Below, piece by piece: positions 12,960 to 24,140 of a stretch of 64,000 bases of DNA. Numbering within the stretch: position 1 is the first letter of the stretch; the number at the start of each line of letters is the position of its first letter. The stretch is taken from the NCBI GenBank assembly GCA_949987705.1, contig OX465281.1, positions 255,908,542 through 255,972,541 of the forward strand. Reading direction: 5' to 3'. The notes under the pieces are model-generated. The model ran no database searches and was not told the DNA's origin. It saw only the letters and a program-made list of their open reading frames with translations. The translations under genes and the position numbers were made by a program. Origin of the DNA: Thereva unica (lineage: Eukaryota; Arthropoda; Insecta; Diptera; Therevidae).

Positions 12960-13122
12960 CTACCCGTCACGAATCCTCCAGGCAGGCCTAGGCCAGGACG
13001 GACTCAACGGCAACGACTGAGGCGACGGGACATGAAATTCGATGTTGGAATTTGGAACGTCAGAACTCTCAACAGGAAGGGCGCTCTGCGTTCGCTTTTA
13101 TTATTACTGTAGAAATTCGACG
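12960..13122 (+). pseudogene. LINE-B (RTE-like) endonuclease, first part
   Basis: A reading frame beginning at the ATG near 13032 gives MKFDVGIWNVRTLNRKGALR, the N-terminus of an RTE-type apurinic endonuclease; the WNVRTL motif is diagnostic. It is cut at 13122 by the Transib element and resumes at 15302 with ITALQETKW. Removing the Transib and one 5-bp duplication rejoins the frame across the site, with KFDVAITALQETKW spanning the junction. An in-frame stop just before the junction shows it is also mutated. Confidence 0.8.
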
Positions 13123-13193
13123 CACAGTGGTCTGAAATCCCCAAAACCTGGACAAAATTAATTTACTACCGTAAGAAAAATTATTTTTTTATG

Positions 13194-13556
13194 AAAATCG
13201 GTATAGGGGGGTTTTCGGGGTCGCTGAGCAAGAATCCGTTATCAGATTTTCAAAAAACAAAATGGCGGATTCAATATGGCGACCAACTTTATGAAAAATT
13301 AAGCAAATTTGCTAAAAATCGGTATATGGGGGTTTTCGGGGTCGCTGAGCAAGAATCCGTTATCAGATTTTCAAAAAACAAAATGGCGGATTCAATATGG
13401 CGACCAGCTTTATAAAAAATTAAGCAAGTTTGATAAAAATCGGTGTATGGGGGTTTTCGGGGTCGCTGAGCAAGAATCCGTTATCAGATTTTCAAAAAAC
13501 AAAATCGCGCATTCAATATGGCGACAAACTTTGTTAATAATTAATCGAATTTAATA
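13194..13556. repeat. 121-bp tandem array inside Transib
   Basis: Three near-identical units start at 13194, 13315 and 13436, a period of 121 bp. Each opens AAAATCGGTRTA followed by a G-run and contains GGTCGCTGAGCAAGAATCCG and CAATATGGCGAC. A more diverged partial fourth unit follows near 13555-13600 (AGGGGGTTTTGTG). The array lies just inside the left inverted repeat. Confidence 0.9.
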
Positions 13557-13643
13557 CCAATCTATAATAAGGGGGTTTTGTGCTTGCTCATTATTAAAAA
13601 AGTTAAATTAGAGCATAAGAAACACTTAATTTATTTTTAAAAA

Positions 13644-13997
13644 TTAAACGAATTCGCCTACATCACTATTGTCTTCTGATTGTGAATCAAAGCTTTCACT
13701 ACATTTAATGTTTGGCACACTTATTAATTCCATCGCTTTTGGTGACAGAGATCGTAATTTACGCTTTGGAAGTTTGCGCAAACTATTAATAAAAGGATCT
13801 GATGTCACTAAAAGCCTAGATAAGACATCTTCCATGTTTTCTACTCTACCGCATTTTCTCGCAAATTGTAGCCTGCACCTTTTCACGTTTTTATTGCACG
13901 CTTCTTGGGCCTCTTCCGACATTTGGCCAATTGGAAGCTCAAGTGCATCGGAAATGCGAGCGCCGTGAATTAAAATTTTGTGCACAGTAGTAGACAT
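13644..13997 (-). CDS. Transib transposase C-terminal domain (RAG1-core related), partial
   Basis: The 117-residue open frame matches the C-terminal part of Transib transposases. It opens STTVHKILIHG, continues LPIGQMSEEAQEACNKNVKR at about residues 21-40, then EDVLSRLLVTSDPFI, and ends in an acidic tail. In this family the SEE segment aligns with the region holding the third catalytic acid of the DDE triad (Glu962 in vertebrate RAG1); that assignment is from family knowledge. The frame is uninterrupted but lacks the catalytic aspartates and DNA-binding parts. The first ATG may be only an internal methionine of the old protein. Gene direction runs from the right end of the element to the left. 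Confidence 0.85.
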   Translation of the reverse strand: MSTTVHKILIHGARISDALELPIGQMSEEAQEACNKNVKRCRLQFARKCGRVENMEDVLSRLLVTSDPFINSLRKLPKRKLRSLSPKAMELISVPNIKCSESFDSQSEDNSDVGEFV

Positions 13998-14134
13998 AGA
14001 CCCCCTTAAGAGTTGAAAAAATTAATTGTTTGCTGATAATACGTTTTGAATCAAATTTCAAACAAAAAGCAAAAAAAAATCTTTTTTATATAAAGTTGTT
14101 TTTATTCTAGTAGGGGTAGTTTTAACCCCTTAAT

Positions 14135-14312
14135 GCCCGGTTTCACAGTGTCGGTTTAAGTTTTCAGTTAAGCGCTCAAATTTGGCAGCTTAAGCTAACG
14201 CGATATTTGAGCTCAGTTTAAGAGAAAAACCTCTACTGTGGAACACCAAAAACATTTAAGCGGAAGCTTAACTCAATTTCGAGGTTTAAGCTTTCACTGT
14301 GGAATCGGGCAT
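14135..14312. mobile_element. MITE nested in Transib
   Basis: About 175 bp bounded by TGCCCGGTTTCACAGTG and an imperfect inverted copy, CACTGTGGAATCGGGCA. TAA lies on both sides, consistent with a short duplication. The element is built of inverted TTAAGC and GTTTAAG motifs. It lies in the non-coding right part of the Transib element and so inserted later. No coding sequence. Confidence 0.6.
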
Positions 14313-14989
14313 AAGGGTTGAAAATAATTTATTTTTGCCTGACAGTACGCCCACAATCGAATTTGAAGCATAAACTTGAAAAAAAAAATTTTGTTTATAA
14401 TTTTTGCCATTTTTCGCCAATTTAGGGGTACTTTCAACCCTTAAAGACTACCCCTTATCATAAAGTCCGCCTTAATTTAGTACAAATCAACCACCTTCGC
14501 AAATAAATATTAAAAAAAGTGCATTTCATCGCATTAGTTTTCATTATTACTGAAATAATCGCGAAAACCCCTAAAAAAGTGTGCTTTTTGCATTTTTAGG
14601 GGTGACGCCCTAATTTTAGGACCGCGGGACCTCGATTTTCGTGATCAGCGACCCCAAAAACGTTTAGGGTTCGATTTTCTTAATGGTGTTATTTTGGAAC
14701 ACCATAACGCGCGTTTTGAATGAACTAGAATAGGACGCTCAAAACTAGCAAATATGTAGTATATCGTGAATAGAATGACATGGAGCAAGCAGGAGCAGCT
14801 GATTTTTTTATATGTTTTGCAGAGATGATTAATAAACAATCACACGCGTATTTCATAGTGGAAGTCGGTGGAAGTTTGTACTTAGCCATCAATTTATAAG
14901 CCGAATCGTTATTCAAATCACCACAATTTACTACATATTTGTTCGCAAATAAACAATACAATTATTTATTTATGTTCATTTCATTAACA

Positions 14990-15040
14990 CAGTATAATTG
15001 TACTTACTCTCTGGAGAAGAATCCATTTTACACAATAGAA
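14990..15040 (-). other. Possible first exon of the Transib gene
   Basis: Reading leftward from the right inverted repeat, an ATG near 15028 gives MDSSPE. It is followed at once by a good donor site, GTAAGT. This is where the first exon of a transposase transcribed toward 13644 would lie. No matching downstream exon was identified, so the call is tentative. Confidence 0.25.
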
Positions 15041-15301
15041 AATGGGTTAACGTATTACTATTTACACGCAAAAACGTAACACGTGCTTTTGCTCGGAAAG
15101 AAGGCGCTGCGTTTGGCGTGTTCGCGGCTCACTTTCCAAATGGAATACAAAAGAGAATTTGAACATCTGCCTCTTGCCAAGGGCCTTGAAATACTCCAGG
15201 GGGGTCACTATACCTAACCCACGCGAAAAAAGTACCTAATTAAAAACTTTCGTTTTGGTACTTTTGTCCAGGTTTTGGGGATTTCAGACCACTGTGCGAC
15301 G

Positions 15302-16225
15302 TAGCGATAACTGCTCTACAGGAAACTAAGTGGATTCATATTGGCATAATGGATCTCAGAACGCACACGATACTCTCCAGTGGTTCATCGAATGGAAGAA
15401 GAGAGTTCGGAGTTGCCTTCATCGTGGAAAAAAAATGAAATCACTGATTCTGAACCTCAAGCCAGTAAGTAATAGAATATGCAGGGCCGGATTTATATAT
15501 TGCGGGGCCCCAAGCACAACCTCGTGATGGGGCCCCCAACAATGACTACCGTAGTTACGTTTAGTTTTACATTTATTGTTTTAGTCGCAAAACTATGCCG
15601 GTTGTATATTCGCAAAAGAATATTATGAAAACATTATGGCCAAAAAAATTTTTACTCCCCTTTTATCTAAAGACGAACCAAACAAATTATAAGAGGCGCA
15701 AGGCCCCCTGAGGGTAGGGGCCTCAAGCAATTACTTGTTTTGCTTGTTGGTAAATCCGGCACTGAATGTGTACGCTTCATATAAACGTCCACGCTCCCAC
15801 AGAAGACAAAACGGATGAGGAGAAAGATGAATTCTATCAAAAGCTAACAAACGCCATCAGATTAATACCCTGAAACGATATTAAAATGGTGCTTGGAGAC
15901 ATGGACGCTAGGATAGGCTAGATAGGAGTAATAGGAAAGCTTAGCCTACACGACGCTACCACTAATAATGGTAGTAAGTTCGACAATGTCTCCGTACGAA
16001 AATATTCATAATATGACGTAGCAGTCACCAGATGGGGTAACAATTAATCAAATTGACCACGTTCTAATTGAGAGAAGAGGGGTCACGAATAAACTGGACA
16101 TAAGAACAATGAGAGGAGCGCGCTGCGGCTCGGATCACTATCTATCTAGTCATGGTGAAATTGGCTGTGGATAGGTCTCGGATAGACGAACAAAAAATCG
16201 TATGGGTGGAGGAATTTATTTGGTA
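15302..16225 (+). pseudogene. LINE-B endonuclease, second part
   Basis: Continuation of the endonuclease begun at 13032. The pieces read ITALQETKW (near 15312), REFGVAFIV (near 15405), HINVHAPTEDKTDEEKDEF (15778-15835), MVLGDMDARIG (near 15890) and ARCGSDHYL (near 16120). These are the ordered motifs of an RTE-type apurinic endonuclease. Frameshifts and stops interrupt it, and a 283-bp hAT MITE (15482-15764) splits it between the IC and TLHINVHAPTE motifs. No reverse transcriptase follows here; likely C-terminal and RT pieces of the same family lie at 22.0 and 60.7 kb. Confidence 0.8.
15482..15764. mobile_element. hAT MITE
   Basis: 283 bp bounded by CAGGGCCGGATTTA and the complementary TAAATCCGGCACTG. 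Internal GGGGCCCC blocks are arranged as inverted repeats, a very common hAT MITE form. Flanks AATATG and AATGTG are a near-match 6-bp duplication. It interrupts the LINE-B endonuclease. Confidence 0.8.
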
Positions 16226-16685
16226 GAGGTTTACATATTACCCTATTAGGTATTTTCATGAATAAGGCAGCACTCCATAGAATACTTTTGTACGGGCCTC
16301 TGAACTTCGCTGAGATTGATTCCGATGTAAGGAAACTCCTGCCGAATCAATTCCAGTGAAGTTTAGAATAGGCCTGATAGTACATATTTTTATCATTTGC
16401 AATAAAACTAAAAAAGAAACTCTTGTCTTTATAATTTTTATAGTTTCATTTTATTACAGTGCAGTTAGGGAATAATTCTGTTGGCCGAGGATTTGTAAGA
16501 AATGTTGCCAAAGGCTCTCAGTAACTCTCTTGCGTGAGGATAGATATGTATGGCTATTTCAGATGGTTTGCCTTGCTCCATCTAGGTGACTTCTTTTCCA
16601 ATTCATCGCTCATATAAAAGTCGATTATATTCTTTAGGAGTCTATAGGAGAAAGGAGGTGAGACTGATGGGTCTCTAAATGATTA

Positions 16686-17184
16686 ACCCCTTATCTTAAA
16701 TTGTGACCAGTCATAAGACACAAGCTTTAGAGAGTGGCACTTGTCATTGAGACTTTGAGACTATTCTTGTGACTGTCAGCTGTTTTGGTATTCTAAGTGC
16801 TCATAAGAAAAATCTTCAATAATTTACTTGTAATGGTGAATTTGTATTCGTGCAATGGATAAAATAAAGGCACAAACAGTTAGGCGTGGGGGCAGGAGGC
16901 GGCAACGGTGACGGGAAAAAGTTTAAAATACATGGGTCACCAGATGTGCAAACACAGTGGACAGGCGGCGCCGTGAAATTAAATGTATGGGGAATTCTGC
17001 CGCAGGCGGACGCCGTCATCCGTGCTATGCCAAACTGAAATTTTGAAAAATACGTTAGAACTCCTGTTTTCTGTTTGTGGAGTGTCAAAATTGTGATTGC
17101 AAAATTAGAATACTAAATTGTCACAAGTTCAGACTCACCACTTGTGATTGCTTTGTGACTTGTGACTGCTTTTAAAATACGGGG
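16686..17184. mobile_element. MITE candidate
   Basis: The left end CCCCTTATCTTAAATTGTGAC is matched in inverse by GTGACTGCTTTTAAAATACGGGG. Both ends carry clustered TTGTGAC/GTCACAA subterminal motifs. The central 250 bp is GC-rich compared with its surroundings. The duplication is not clear. Confidence 0.45.
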
Positions 17185-19455
17185 TATAAGGTCAAAAAAA
17201 ATTCACAGTTCGGTATATAGTGTCAACATTGACCTTCCTCCACCCTTTGAGTATATATTTTAGCTCTGAAGATGGTGACCTCGTTGGATAGTGCATAACC
17301 TCTCCAAACGTTTGTACGTATCTGTTTTGTCATTTTAGAAAAGCATAAAACATAAAAATCGACCCATAAATTTAAAATAAAATATTATTGTGAAGAACCA
17401 ATCAAATATCATGTTATTTTCATCCCTTCGCAATTTACAATATGTGAATGCCTATCTAGGAATTCCCGACATAAAAAATAGTTCAATTTGTCGTTTTGTG
17501 AAACATTTCAGAACACTCATACCAAAGTTTGTCAACGTCTAAAAGCAAAAAAATTTCAAAAATAACATTTAACCATCGTCAGCAATAATAACAACAAAAT
17601 TGCTTACATTGCAAAAAAGGAATTTAATAAAAATTGTGATTGCAAAAAACATTTTCAAAATCACCTTCATAAATCACAACGTTTTAAGGACGAATGCGCC
17701 TCGATTGTGAAAAATGCATTTCAGTTGCGTCCATGCAGAACGAAGAGCATGAAAAATTGCCCTCGTTTCGTCGTTCGCATTGCAATATCCTTTCGGAATC
17801 CACGAAATATCTGTTCACAGAATGCCCCCCGCCCCTCCGCACTGTCACCCTGCTCCGTCTGCCCCCACAATCCATAAAAAGGACGAACACAATATTCCCT
17901 GGAATAGAATCGGTTTAGTGCACATATTGTTTTGGCATGTTTATGAGTGAGTGTAATGTGTATAGAGACGACCGCTTCAAGGACGAGAGGACTAAGGATA
18001 AATAAGACAATTCAGACACTGTGTGGTCGTCGTGATATTGGGAGGATGGCATCAAATTATTTAATTAAGGACAATTCTTGTGCTCGGTTGAAAGTAATCA
18101 ACATCCATTGAGGCTGGAGCGTCTTAAGGATTTTGCACCCGGGCTGTCGGCTCTCCAGTTATCAGCCGATTAGCAAACAGATGCCGCTCTGCCTGTGCCC
18201 GAAATGGATTAAGGAATGAATCCAGCACCCGATGAGATGCGGCCAAGGGTTACTAATTAACTTGTATTTGCTTTCAATATCCTTCAAGGACGAGGAGGGC
18301 ACACAGAGCGGGGGGCTTTATTTACCCCGAGTTATTGGATTGAACTTAGCGAGACGTTTGCCCGGGGGCTTCTGGCTTGAGCCTGTCAGCGAGGACTCTA
18401 CGGGTTTATTGAATGGGAGTAGGTGGTCCTTGGGGATTCCTTTTTCTTCCCTACGGCAGCCGGGAAAAATGATTTTCCGTCTCTTGATAGAAATTTCAAT
18501 TGAAGAAAGTTGCGCCGCGCTGAGGTGTATATCTCCAGCGGATCCTTCGCCCTTGAATGGCTCCCACTTTCCTAGCAATAAGTGCTGCTCTATGGAGAAA
18601 AAAGGCTCTTAACATTTTGGAAGGTGGAATTCAATAAATGAACACAAGTCCTCGAACCTCACTTGAGCAGATCTCCAACAAGGAATATCTTGCTTTTGAT
18701 GATAAATAAAAGATAAATAAAAAATAAATAAAAAATAAATAAATAAATAAAAAGAAACACGGAACGGTCGCCCGAACGAGAATGTAAGGACTCTCATCGG
18801 TCGGAATCCCGTGCTCTGACAGGTAATCTTCCTCTCTTGTACGAGGTTTGAAATTGGTTTCCCATTTTGTCATCCTTCCGAGATTTCTCCTCTTTCAAGC
18901 AATCAGGACAGGATGTAAAGCCTTTGATTGACTTGTATTGGTTGTAATATTGTCCTGGTAATGGCATGTTCCCCCGTTAGCATTCCTCCGGGGGCTTAAC
19001 ATAGTTATCAATGAAAAGATATATATTTTTTTTGTGAAATGTTTATTTATGCTGTTGGCAGGATATCTGTGTCCTTTGTTATCTTTATGGGGAATAATAA
19101 TAAGGGATTGGGCATGTTTCTTGTTATGCTTTCCTTTGATATCTACCGAACAATTTCTTTAACCAACGTTAGCAACAAGACAACAATCGTGGTTCTTCGG
19201 TCCTGAACCTGCAGTTGGTCGTGTATTGTGCTTTGCTTCAGGGTGAGTTCGTTGTGTTGGGGGCTTGGACCTAAGGTTACGAGATTGACTTCATTAAAAT
19301 ATCATTAGGATTGTTTTCGATGATAAAGGATTTCTACTAAGTTTTTTGTTGTTTTTTGTTCGTTCAATTGAGTACCGCTGCTTAATCTTGAAATGTCCAT
19401 TCCAATTCTTTCTTTAGGGCTTTGGTACTTTTTATATACACTACTCATTAAGACA
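17185..19455. other. No gene recognised
   Basis: Contains two opposed open frames at 18232-18612 (plus, 126 codons) and 18318-18578 (minus), neither with recognised similarity. An AAATAA-type low-complexity tract lies at about 18700-18755. Confidence 0.4.
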
Positions 19456-19460
19456 GTACA

Positions 19461-19540
19461 GGCCTTCGAAGCCTAGGGGTAAATGCATCCGACTTACATT
19501 GGTCTGGGGTTACTGCAATAGCTATACAATCTCAATCCTC
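19461..19540 (+). repeat. tRNA-like SINE head, second copy
   Basis: The segment carries AGCCTAGGGGTAA, identical to the A-box region of the SINE at 25.4-25.9 kb, in a similar TTCGAAGCCTAGG context. The expected B box has decayed to GGGGTTACTGCAA. It is probably the promoter head of an old tRNA-derived SINE; the body does not obviously match. Confidence 0.4.
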
Positions 19541-19702
19541 AGTAACGGCTGAAAAGTCCTACCATCTTGGAACTGATCTTTGTACCGGTTTCGATTTCAA
19601 TCCAGCTAGGTCTACGCCACCCTTCCAACAGAGGTTTGACTTACCTCGATTCCCCATTCTCTTACTCTTACCATAATAAAATGAGTCATCTTACCTCGTT
19701 TA

Positions 19703-20060
19703 TGACTAGGTTGAAAAGTTGAGTCGAGGTTGAGTTGAAATTTCGACCACTGTATATGATGTCGAGTTGAGTTCACTTTGGGTAGAAATAGAGTTGAACT
19801 GAAATCAAAACTTTACCTCAAATTTTTGTGCAGAAAGGTAAAAATTCAGAACGAAGTAATTCTTTGTTTCCTGTGCAAGCAAAAACACCGAACCTAATGC
19901 CGAAGGCGGACTTCACAGACGACAAACAAAACAAATATCACTTCAACCCAATTTCAACTCAATCCGCGTATATGAGGCGAAATATCAACTCGACCCAGGT
20001 AGGAGAGCTGAGTTGGGTTGAGTGGACTCAGTACCAGAGTGAATCCAGTTGAACCTTGTC
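19703..20060. mobile_element. MITE candidate
   Basis: TTATGACTAGGTTGAA at the left and the inverse GTTGAACCTTGTCATAA at the right bound about 360 bp. The interior is rich in GTTGAGT/ACTCAAC motifs in both orientations. An open frame at 19828-20052 falls inside it and looks incidental. Confidence 0.5.
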
Positions 20061-21994
20061 ATAATCGGGGTATCTGTAGCTCACATTTGTAGTTCAGACC
20101 ATTTGAACAATCTCAGGAGCCTGCCTAGTTGATTGGAATTGCCGGTTCGATCAATGTCGCGCCAAACTATTAGAAGTTGTTTCGCGCTATCGCAGAGCAG
20201 TGACAGAGAACGTGAAGGGACAGATCCTTTTCCCCGAAGCAAACCTTAAACGTCGGGTGCTCTGTCCTGCGATTCCTCAATAGATGGTAATTTAAGAGAA
20301 GTGTCTGGTAAAAAGCCAGCTAGTGTCCTACAGTCTTTCTTCTGAATCTCAGCCACGATATGAATTTGGATTTGAAGAGACCAGATCGGTTCACCGGTGC
20401 ACTTCCAGCGTTCGACGGATCTCATGGGGATCTGAACATCTAGAGCCTTGCGGTGGATATACCATAGATGGTGCCAGACTAATGTTCCTATCATTGCCAT
20501 TGAACCCTGACGACACTAATCCCAAAAAAAAAGTGACCGGATTTAGAGTACCCAAAGCATCAGTTCTATGACACCATCCCCGTCGACTGTCAGAGAAGGT
20601 AAAACCCGTTTATTAACAAAGGCTCATAGTAAGCTTCTGTAGATGCATGCCTGTAGGGAATCAAGGCTTGACGACCTAGGGACTTTCCTTAGATCCTGGC
20701 ACTGAAACTCATTCCTTGATCTGGCTTGGATCTTCGGGTACCAAGTATGTTGGCGTAAAGGTGATTTGACTTTGAGATCTTCACCGGAATTTCCGCCTCC
20801 GACATTTCTTTTTTAATACTGACGATTGCAGACTAGAAGAAAACTCCAGCAGATACCTAGGACCTTCCTAAGCGCTTACGAGTTCTGCCAATCCCCTAGT
20901 AATTGGTTCGTGGAATATGGTCGTTTTGTCGGGATTGACATTAAGGCCTGGTACACATTAGGCGTTTAGAAATGAGCGTTTTAAGAAGAGTTGCTTTTAG
21001 GTATACACATGTAAACTCACGCTTTTGCCAAGAGCCTGTGAAGCATGCGCTTTGAGATTTTCGTAAGATCCCTCGTTTTTTGGGCGCTTGCCGGGCGCTT
21101 TGAGATACATGCGCCGCTGTCTTGTTGTACATTCTAACGCGCGGTTTCATACAGAAGAAACAAAAATTATAAAAATGAAAAGCAGTAGTATAGCTATGGG
21201 GTTATAGAACCAGTGACGTCATCGGTTGTTGACTTGGGTGTGGATGTTGTCTTGGAGGTTAGTGAGAAGTTGAGTTGAATTTCGATGTTCCTGGAATGAA
21301 CTTTCGTGCTGGATGTGCTTTTTAAATTTGTTATGCTTTGGCTGAGATTGGGAAATATGGTTGAACGTGTCTCTGATGAGCTTTCTAGGTTTATGAGTGG
21401 GTGTGGCTGTTGATGAACTGGGTGGGAACTTGCTGATCCGAGCTCTAATGGGGTTCGGTGTGTTGAACAAGAAAGAAGAGGAGGAGGAGGGAAAGGAAAA
21501 GCTAGGGGAAAAAGAAGAGGAAAATGAAAAGGAAGAAGCAGGATGAGGTCTGGTCTACTTGGAATACCTGGTTTATATGGTCTGTGCAAGTCTTAGTTGT
21601 TGTTTTTGTTTGATAATAACTATTACAATGGCTAGGTTCAAAGAATCATTTGTATGCGAAACATTATAAACCAAATTAAAGCTATCTGGTGGACAGCTTT
21701 ACAAGTAGGCAGCTACATAGGTAGGTTCGTCTGGGTGGTATGTCTTTCTGGTCTGTCTGTCAAGTCTGTCTGCCCAAGGTGCAGCGAAATTCTATACTAC
21801 AGTTTGGATCCATCAACCAGCTTGAAAGGTCACCCGAAACACACAGGGAAGTTCATCCAGATTTCCTAACCTTAGCCAAGACACAACGAAGTTCAAAAGC
21901 TCTCACGGCGCGAAAGTTCATCCGAGGCACATCGAAGTTTAACTAATCTATTATAGGCGGCATTCGCGAGCATCATAGGCGGCACTTGAGCATA
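20061..21994. other. No gene recognised; polypurine tract
   Basis: A G/A-rich strand runs from about 21465 to 21550. It produces a proline-rich and leucine-rich minus-strand frame (21194-21589) that looks like low-complexity translation rather than a gene. Nothing else was recognised. Confidence 0.45.
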
Positions 21995-22430
21995 CATTAT
22001 ATAAGACACTAATTCTCCCTGTTTTATGCTACGAGAGTGAGCCATGCACTCTCACACGAAGGATAGAGGACATGATAAATTCGTTTGAAAGGAAGATTTT
22101 GAGAAGCATTATAAGCCCAATTTGTGAAGAAGGAACATGCAGAATCAGATATAACAGCGAGTTATATCAAATCTATGGCGACATAGACTTAGTGACGTTG
22201 ATTAAACCTAATAGACTTTGCTGGGCTGGACAAGTTGAGCTCATGCTGTAAGACAGAGCAGCAAAGAAGGTCTTCATCAGGCTGAGGAAATGATGGAGGG
22301 ATGCGGTTGTACCCGATGCGGCGACATTACTCAACACATCAAACTGGAGAACTTCGACCAGGAATCGAGAAGAATGGAGGATAAGGCCAAAGCCCGAGTT
22401 GGCCTGTAGCGCCATTGCAAGACAGACTAT
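21995..22430 (+). pseudogene. LINE-B C-terminal fragment
   Basis: The translation shows YKTLILPVLCYESEPCTLT, then FERKILRSIISPICEEGT, RIRYNSELYQIYGDIDLV and KPNRLCWAGQVE. This is the C-terminal region after the reverse transcriptase in RTE-type elements. Stops follow at about 22250. It is separate from the LINE-B endonuclease at 13-16 kb and may be a different insertion. Confidence 0.75.
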
Positions 22431-23560
22431 GGACTTACCTTGATTTTTCTATCTTGTCCTTTAAATTCTTTAAGGACTTTATTTTAGTTATTTATTAGTC
22501 TAGCTTAAATCAGATTAAATATTTTCCTCTATCATTACTCATCCTCGCAAGTATTCTTCCTGTACACCGATCCGATCGACCTGCATAGAAATTCGACCAC
22601 ACCTCACCGAAACATCACCAACCGATTTACTCCCTATCGCCCCATACAAAATACAAACAGTTCTGAACTCATTGACGCCATCCTTTAGCCCCAGAATGAT
22701 TGATGGTGGTCACAATCCACACATCGCATCGTTTCCACATCTCTGGAGGACTCTCGCCTCCCGAAAACAAGGAGCATCGCACTCCTTAGCACTCGGGGCG
22801 AGAAATATGAACATCAACATCAACTAAAGCATCGCAGGCCATCAATCAAATTTTTTGTGTGTTCCTCATCCTGGAGTCCTTTATCCCAGCTATCGACCCC
22901 GGCACCACCATCCGCCCGCGGATGACACAACATTTAGGATGAAACATGTGCAAAATTTCAAGGATCCATGCCCTTTCATCGGGGCCAGTCCTTAACGTGA
23001 TAAAAATTCATGGCGATCTTGGATCTCCGATTGGATTTGCCACAAGCCACATTCTACGTGTTCACCATTTTGTGGATATCATTTTGCGATTTAATTAAGT
23101 AGAAGGAATTCAGTGATTCTTGATATTGCGACATTTTGTTGAGTTTGTTTTGCAGAGCGGGGGAGGTTCCATAGATGACTTGCAAATCAGGCAACGTTGG
23201 ATGAATACGGAATGAATGAATAAATGTGGGTAGTGTACTGTTTTATTTATTGCTAGTAATATTCGTGGTAAATTGGATATTTTTTGATTGAATTGGGCTT
23301 GAAAGGGAAAACGGAGCTTAGATCCTTGACTTTTTGTATAGATAAATAAATACTTTAAGAGTAGAACAAATAATCAAATAATCAACTTTTCAGACTCTGG
23401 CTAATGAGAAACTGGGCTCCAAGCAAGAAATAATTTTGTCGTAACTTGAGAACAGTGAAAATTCGTTTCATATCCCATGCCATCTGACTTCTCGAAGAGG
23501 TGTTATGAGTTGGTCAACAAAATTTTACATTTAACCGGCAACGAACCTCTTCGTCGGTCG
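22431..23560. other. No gene recognised
   Basis: No reading frame, repeat end or RNA gene recognised. Confidence 0.45.
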
Positions 23561-23871
23561 GTCGTCCATAAATTACATAAGGCGATTTTTGCGATTTTTC
23601 GACCCCCTTCGCGCTTGGTGAGATGTCGTGAGACCCCCTTGGGTGGCTGCTAAACAATCGAGGGGTTACTATGCTACTTTCTAGCGTTCGCATAAAAATT
23701 TTGTGTAGGATTTCGCCATATCTTAGGGCGCCCTTTCACAGTTTTCCGCTTCAAAGCCAAGTATCACCATATATCTCCCCGGCTCCAACTGGATTGGGCC
23801 TGCAGTCCAAGAAAACTGACAAAAATCTCTATGTATGTTTGCATTTGACGTCAGTTTGTGCGGAGATCTGA

Positions 23872-23971
23872 GGTGGTAGCACTTAAGTTGTTTCAATCGA
23901 TCTCTTCATACAAATTTATTTGTAACATTTGATATGAAGAGGACGACTGAAACAACTTACGTGCTACCACC
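23872..23971. mobile_element. 100-bp hairpin MITE
   Basis: GGTGGTAGCACTTAAGTTG and following bases pair with the end of the segment, CAACTTACGTGCTACCACC, giving roughly 40-bp imperfect arms and a short AT-rich loop. The related sequence at 34.36 kb runs directly from GATCTG into ACTTCTATTCAGTCT without it, confirming it as an insertion. Confidence 0.8.
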
Positions 23972-24140
23972 CCAGAACTTCTATTCAGTCTCAAGCTGTG
24001 AATTAATGGCACGATTTCAAGCTGTATCCAATCCAAATTGAAGTTAAGGCGCAAACTAGACGCGAAAACCATCCACACTCGCTTTCGCGCTTGTTCGCGG
24101 GTATTCACGGCGCGAGTCTGGAGCCGACTAAGGTACAAAC

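Larger units (their letters stand above)
13123..15296. mobile_element. Transib DNA transposon, internally deleted
   Basis: The 2174-bp element has perfect 35-bp terminal inverted repeats beginning CACAGTGGTCTGAAAT and is flanked on both sides by CGACG (13118-13122 and 15297-15301). A 5-bp duplication of the form CGNCG with ends starting CACWRTG is the hallmark of the Transib superfamily, from which the RAG recombinase is thought to derive. The element retains the transposase C-terminus (13644-13997, minus), a 121-bp tandem array near one end, and an unrelated MITE. The central transposase with the first two catalytic aspartates was not found, so it is nonautonomous. It lies inside the LINE-B endonuclease. 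Confidence 0.9.

Noticed and set aside
13194..13600. CRISPR-like array
   Set aside because: The units are contiguous 121-bp tandem repeats with no spacers, in a eukaryotic transposon.
18232..18612. 126-codon plus-strand frame
   Set aside because: It overlaps an equally open minus-strand frame and shows no recognisable motif or splice context.
20941..21170. Possible MITE starting GGCCTGGTACACATTAGGCG
   Set aside because: The beginning looks like a known style of element end, but no complementary right end or duplication could be found.
21194..21589. 131-codon proline- and leucine-rich minus-strand protein
   Set aside because: It is the translation of a polypurine/polypyrimidine tract with no domain; low-complexity artefact more likely than a gene.
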